A stretch of DNA of 64,000 nucleotides from Azolla caroliniana (Eukaryota > Polypodiophyta). The translations under genes were made by a program, and so were the position numbers. Location: assembly GCA_043228905.1 (NCBI GenBank), contig JBHGNT010000008.1, positions 18,662,001-18,726,000 of the forward strand, in the 5' to 3' direction. Positions 63,761 to 64,000 of the stretch are shown here, one piece after another; position 1 is the first letter of the stretch; the number at the start of each line of letters is the position of its first letter. A model generated the notes under the pieces. That model ran no database searches. It had not been told where the DNA came from and saw nothing but the letters and a program-made list of their open reading frames with translations.

Positions 63761-64000
63761 CTGCAATGAATGAAGATAAACAATATTGTGTAATGACAAA
63801 ACAAACTTTATCTTTGAGGCCAAACTGCAGACAGTCAAATGTCAGCATTAATTTGGATAATTACCATGCCTACATAGTGCTGACATTTGAGCTCCTCTTG
63901 AGCTCTAAACAATCCCTTTTATAAATGTGTGAACTATTATTCCATGTCCCAGCTTTCTTCATGAACGGATGGACCCATCTTAAAAAATAGAGAGTTCAGT
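63761..64000. other. Intron of SR gene running off the window
   Basis: The minus-strand sequence upstream of the acceptor TTCATTGCAG at 63761 shows no further RRM coding sequence. It is presumably intron 1 or a later early intron of the SR gene. Confidence 0.55.

Overview
This is nuclear DNA of a land plant. The evidence is spliced genes with GT-AG introns, a plant-type actin with a leader intron and the usual coding intron positions, a PPR protein, an SWQDLK-type SR splicing factor, a DUF688-type IPFKWE protein, and decayed Ty1-copia, Ty3-gypsy, LINE and MITE/hAT-like elements. The PPR reads like those of seed-free vascular plants, but that is only an impression; the lineage is not settled by this window. 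I saw no prokaryotic-type system, CRISPR array or plastid gene block.

Layout from left to right. Positions 1-205 hold a foldback element. A complete actin gene (+) occupies about 1.05-4.9 kb, with a 2.06 kb leader intron. A repeat-rich spacer (4.9-9.0 kb) follows. A large minus-strand gene (22644 to 9002) is reconstructed here as 22 coding exons giving 1,088 residues. It has an N-terminal Asp-Gly repeat, an unrecognised conserved region and C-terminal WD40 repeats; its intron 9 carries an intact-looking non-autonomous hAT-like element with an 8-bp target duplication. Next is a dead Ty1-copia element (about 23.3-26.9 kb) with a solo LTR nested in it. A minus-strand NEPRO/DUF4477-like gene (33176 to 27572) is reconstructed as nine coding exons, 335 residues; one exon is tandemly duplicated and one intron holds a scrambled gypsy element.

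From 33.2 to 44.2 kb lies accessory DNA: a LINE remnant, duplicated blocks, a possible unassigned spliced exon pair near 38.6 kb, and a rearranged second copy of the actin promoter and leader (39.6-41.1 kb). A hydroxyproline-rich-glycoprotein-family gene (+, 44209 to 48496) follows a very long GAA tract. Then come a DUF688-like gene (+, 53208-54419), a convergent intronless PPR gene (-, 56898-54700) with a MITE close upstream, and an SR34/SF2-type splicing factor (-, 63760 to 59502) whose first exon lies beyond the right edge.

The genes are independent housekeeping or regulatory loci and do not form a pathway. The most unusual structures are the rearranged actin-promoter duplication, the 186-bp exon duplication, the scrambled gypsy element, and the hAT-like element with a clean target duplication. 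All exon models were built by eye from reading-frame continuity and splice-site phase and need transcript support.
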